Source: Castanea sativa (lineage: Eukaryota; Streptophyta; Magnoliopsida; Fagales; Fagaceae). From it: DNA of 64,000 bases. A model generated the notes under the pieces. It was not told the origin of the DNA. It ran no database searches and saw only the letters and a program-made list of their open reading frames with translations. Below, in pieces: positions 60,246 to 64,000 of this stretch. Each line of letters opens with the position of its first letter. The first letter of the stretch is position 1. The stretch covers positions 21,205,614 through 21,269,613 of the forward strand of contig NC_134015.1 in the NCBI RefSeq assembly GCF_040712315.1, given 5' to 3'. Made by a program: the position numbers and the translations under genes.

Positions 60246-60346
60246 CTGTATATTAAAAGTCAAAACTCAGAAGAAGAAGAAGAAATGCCACATGGAACTC
60301 TCAATTTTGCACCACGTGTCGTGTAAAAATCAAAGAGTCCAAATCC

Positions 60347-62874
60347 GGCCAAATTGGCCATTTACCACTTTTTGCAGAAATTAGTAGCAACATACAACTG
60401 TTTACAAAATAAGTAGCAATATACCACTTTTTTGAAACTCGAGTTTGCTGTGTAAATCAAGTTTTAAACACTCGTGTTTCATAAAAAAAACTTGTGCTGA
60501 CGTGGATTTTTTTATTGAAAAAATGCCACATGGAACTCGAGCTTGGTAAACTCGAGTTTTGTGCAACACAATACTCGAGCTTACCAAGCTCGAGTTCTTT
60601 GTAAATACAACAAAACTCGAGCATAATGCTCTTCTTTTTTCTTTTTTTTCCTTCTATATATGGTAGCCTACTAAGCTTGAGTTCCTTGTAATAGGGAACT
60701 TGAGTTTGGAAAGCTCGAGCTCCTTGTAATTTTTTTCATTTGAATGCACAAATATGTGTTTTTATTTATTTAAATAGAAGCATTGTAAAATATAGAAATT
60801 TTAATTTCAAAATATTAATTTTTAGGCCACTCATACCCCTTGTTCATTCATTTTTAACACACTCATCCATTTCTAACTTCTCGGAAGTATTATAGTCAAA
60901 TTGGTTAAAATATTGGGGGTTACAATGAGAAATTAGAACAACATGTAAAAGAAAAATCTCACTCCATTTTTAGTCATGGGCACATCGAAAGAAGTTTAAG
61001 CTATATATTGTTACTTTATCAATCATGTTCCGAATTACTATATGGTTAAATGATTGATAAGCATTGCAGAAAGAGTGGACCATTTGGATATAAAGAAGAA
61101 CTTATGTCTTACCACGTCTGGATAAGTAAGTTCTTGACTTGTAGTGTTTCTAATAGATTTACAGAAAAAAATCTTTCACATTCCTCTTAGAATCACTGTA
61201 AGTCAAGAACTTACATATCCAAACGTGGTAAGACGTAAGTTCTTCTTCATATCTGAGTGGTCCACTCTTTCTGCAATACTTATCAATCATTTGACCATAC
61301 AGTAATTCGGAACATGATTGATAAAGTAACAATATGTAGCTTAAACTTCTTTCTGTGTGCCCATGACTAAAAATAGAGTGAGATTTTTCTTTTACATGTT
61401 GTTCTAATTTCTCATTATAACCCCCAATATTTTAACCAATGTTTTTAATTCCGTTTCGGGACCCATTTCGTTTTGTCCAGTGGAACGAAATATTTCGGTA
61501 TCGGCTTATTTCGGCGTATTGTTTCAAGGTGTTTCGGGTTCCTTAAAAAAATAATATATATATATATTATTACTATTATATAAAATAATGAATTTAATTT
61601 TTTTTTAAATCTTAAATAAAGTGGGGTTAAAAAATATTTAAATATTTTTAATTTTCTACAAATAAAATTCATAATTGTAAACAAATTAATAAATGTGCAG
61701 TGTATACTCTTTCCCCTTAAAAGCAAATGAAGTAAAGTTGATAAAAAATTTATGTGAATATTTTTTAACTTTTTACTTGTGGCATTATTGTAAATAAATA
61801 AGAATCTAGGATTAGTTTTTGAGCTAGGAAATTTCCTAGAAGTTTCCTTACAACCTCCATTACTCCACACGTATGTTCCATTTCCTCCTTTCCATTTGAT
61901 CTCATCTATTCTTCTTCTCCAGTCTCCACAAACTTCACTGCTTTTTTTTTTTTTTTAATGCTTTCCTTGGTTTTAAGTTTTAAGGCTTCCTCACACAATT
62001 AAGGCTGGACCCCAACATGCCTAACAAGGTAAGTGTTCTCTAGCAAATGAAATGTCAACAATAAAGAAGTGTGGTTGCTCAAAGAGACAATGTTGAAGCT
62101 GAATGAGAAACATTGAAGCCCAAAACAGCGTAGATGAGCTTTTATTATTATTTTTTTTTTTCATAGTAGGCCAAATCCTATACCGGCTGGAATTTGCATC
62201 TCGGCCGGAATTGTCCGAAATGATCGGAATGGCCCGAAATTGCCCGAAATCTGACCCGAGGTGGAACGTGGGGTATTTTGGTACCGGTTTGCATACCGAA
62301 ATGGAAAATTCCGGCCGTTCCGCCCAGAACGGAACGGAATCAATAACAATGATTTTAACCAATTTGACTATTTATTTTGAATTTAAAATTTCTATATATT
62401 TTATAATGCTTCTATTTAAATAAATAAAAACATATGTTTATGTGTTCAAATGAAAAAAAGTACTTGTTTTAATGTTTATGTTTATTTGTTGATTATAAAA
62501 AAAAGTACAAGGAACTCGAGCTTGCCAAACTCGAGTTCCATATTACAAGGAACTCGAGTTTGGTAAGCTTGAGTACCATAGAAGGAAAAAAAAGAAAAAA
62601 AAAAAAGAGAGAGAGCATTACACTTGAGTATTGTGTTGCATGGAACTCGAGTTTGCCATGTGCCATTTTTTTCAAAAAAAAAAAACATCCACATCAGCAC
62701 AAGTTTTTTATTTTTTTTATTTTATAAAACTCGTTTGTTTAAAACTCGATTTACATAGCAAACTCGAGTTTCATGAACTCAAGTTTCAAAAAAGTGGTAT
62801 ATTGCTACTTATTTTGCAAACAATGGTATGTTGTTAATAAGTTCCATGAAAAGTGGTATATGGCCGATTTGGCC
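60347..62874. mobile_element. foldback-type element with very long inverted repeats
   Basis: The left arm, about 60347-61146, is mirrored by the right arm, 61194-62874, around a loop of about 47 bp. Outer ends GGCCAAATTGGCCA and TGGCCGATTTGGCC match, as do the CAAAATAAGTAGCAATATACCAC block, the CTCGAG-rich block (AACTCGAGCTTGGTAAACTC and relatives), and the inner 250 bp (ACATGTAAAAGAAAAATCTC, TACTTTATCAATCATGTTCC). The inner arms are nearly identical by eye. The right arm is interrupted by the element at 61441-62351; a segment at about 60825-60895 is unique to the left arm. No ORF is present. Target duplications were not found. Confidence 0.85.
61441..62351. mobile_element. 0.9-kb DNA transposon (MULE-like) nested in the foldback arm
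   Basis: It is flanked by a perfect 12-bp ATTTTAACCAAT (61429-61440, 62352-62363), part of which may belong to the terminus. Left end GTTTTTAATTCCGTTTCGGG and the complement of the right end (CATTGTTATTGATTCCGTTC) are inverted repeats. Both ends are rich in TTTCGG/CCGAAA motifs and the core is AT-rich. Removing it restores the foldback arm. The target-repeat length fits Mutator-like elements. Confidence 0.82.
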
Positions 62875-63538
62875 CGTTCGGCCAAATCAACATGATCATC
62901 AAGAACTTGCTTCTGGCATCTAACAATAAGCAGTTGTCATCCCCAATTAGTTCTTTTAACGAATTTTGCAACTATGAGACTCGAATTGAAGATGTCATCA
63001 ATAATGAATAGCTGTATAGGAATGAAGGGAAACTATAAACCAAGAAGACCTTTTGGGGGAGCTCCTCTAACCAAAAAAAACTTCCTACCCTGTAAGTGTG
63101 AGTCATAATGTCATAACAGACCATGACCTACCAAAACATCTCCAAGAAAACCACCAAGAATTTTTTGACTTAAGTTGTATTTGTTTGGAGGTGAAATAAG
63201 GTAGATGGAAAATTTTGGAGAGAAAATGGGAAAGAAAACTTTTTTGGGGTGTATTTGATTAGGTGAGGAGGAAGGAAAATAAATGGTGAGGCTCAGGTGT
63301 TTTCTCCCTGAGCTCACCAAAAAGTTTTCTCCCCAAAATGGGGAGAAAACTGAAGGGAGAAAATGAGGCTGCACATGGGCTTTGTTTGTATGTTGCTCTT
63401 CTTCACTTTTTTTTTTCTTCCTCTTGGACGTTGCCTTTTCTTTTTTTTTTTCTTTTGATTTATTGGCAGGCTTTGTCTAGTGTAGGTTGCTCATATTCTT
63501 TTTCTTTCTTGTTTTTTGCTTTCTTTTGTGTTTTTTTT
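62875..63538. other. spacer
   Basis: No gene recognised. Positions about 63180-63370 contain self-complementary TTTTCTCCC/GGGAGAAAA stretches and GTGTATTTGATTAGG, suggesting an old MITE. T runs follow to 63538. Confidence 0.45.
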
Positions 63539-64000
63539 TGTTGGGGTTTATGCCATAAAATCCAATTTGTTAGCATGTCATAAATAATTAAATTGTTTAT
63601 TTATATGAGACTATTTATAAATGAACTAATGTGATATTATCTTAGTCCATGAGATGCATAATATGTGATTTGTGTGATTTAGTCAAAGAAGGTATAGATC
63701 ACAAGTTCTTTGTAAACTCAAAATTTTAGTTCGTAATCGGTGATGAAATTGGGTATTTCATCTGCGAAGACTATAACATATCAACTAAGATGATTTGTCT
63801 TGATCATAGAAGTGGTGACTTCTAATTGATATGTTGATATGTTTTAAGAGTTAAGACATATTGAATTGGACCGCTGAAAGATTTATTATTCTCATAACGA
63901 CTGTCAAATGAATAATAAATCTCACAGCTTCTATTTATATCAACTCTAAATCCTGAGAAAATAATGAACCTGATCCTGAGAAAATAATGAACCTGATCAT
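63539..64000 (+). mobile_element. possible LTR start, cut by the window edge
   Basis: TGTTGGGGTTTATGCCATAA resembles the 5' end of copia-type LTRs known from eudicots, and the following sequence has LTR-like composition without coding potential. Its end, target duplication and internal domain lie outside the window, so this is a tentative call. Confidence 0.4.
63951..63996. repeat. perfect 23-bp tandem duplication
   Basis: TCCTGAGAAAATAATGAACC plus TGA occurs twice in a row at the end of the window. Confidence 0.95.

Noticed and set aside
62021..62423. open frames on both strands near 62.1-62.4 kb
   Set aside because: They lie across the CCGAAA/TTTCGG-rich end of the nested transposon; repeats, not protein, explain the openness.

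Overview
The window is nuclear DNA of a flowering plant, almost certainly a woody eudicot. It is AT-rich, has long AT-rich introns with GT-AG borders, and carries plant-type LINE, SINE, MITE and LTR debris. Both real genes are typical angiosperm genes. The repeat flavour would fit Fagaceae or a relative, but that is only an impression. Two protein-coding genes can be supported, both on the + strand.

Gene 1 (8182-45031) is PIR/SRA1, the CYFIP-type subunit of the SCAR/WAVE complex. It has 30 coding exons spread over about 37 kb. Joining them gives 3870 nt in one open frame (1289 residues), so the gene looks intact although its introns are crowded with mobile elements. Two introns have U12 (minor spliceosome) signals: intron 9 (GT-AG) and intron 11 (AT-AC).

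Gene 2 (53619-58715) is an intact leucine-rich-repeat receptor-like kinase of subfamily XI, resembling Arabidopsis At5g63930/At2g33170. It has two coding exons (1104 residues) and one long intron within the kinase activation segment.

Layout: 1-1.7 kb is non-coding. 1.7-6.15 kb is a decayed LINE split by a 749-bp solo LTR. 6.15-8.18 kb holds a SINE and the PIR promoter and 5' leader. 8.18-45.0 kb is PIR, with LINE fragments in introns 2, 7, 13, 15 and 20, a copia gag remnant in intron 13, SINEs in introns 9, 14 and 26, a Tourist-like MITE and a 0.9-kb MULE/hAT-like element in intron 17, and another 1-kb element in intron 25. 45.0-53.4 kb is a gene-free spacer with MITEs and microsatellites. 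53.4-58.9 kb is the receptor kinase. 59.0-62.9 kb is a nest of transposons, including a 2.5-kb foldback element whose right arm was later split by another element. 62.9-64 kb is spacer, probably with the edge of an LTR retrotransposon.

The two genes are not an operon and share no obvious pathway. PIR relays ROP/Rac signals to ARP2/3 actin nucleation inside the cell. The receptor kinase senses an unknown extracellular ligand. No viral, toxin, CRISPR, rRNA or tRNA gene was seen. The most unusual material is the pair of U12 introns, the nested foldback locus, and three families of about 1-kb elements with motif-rich ends and 7-12 bp target duplications.
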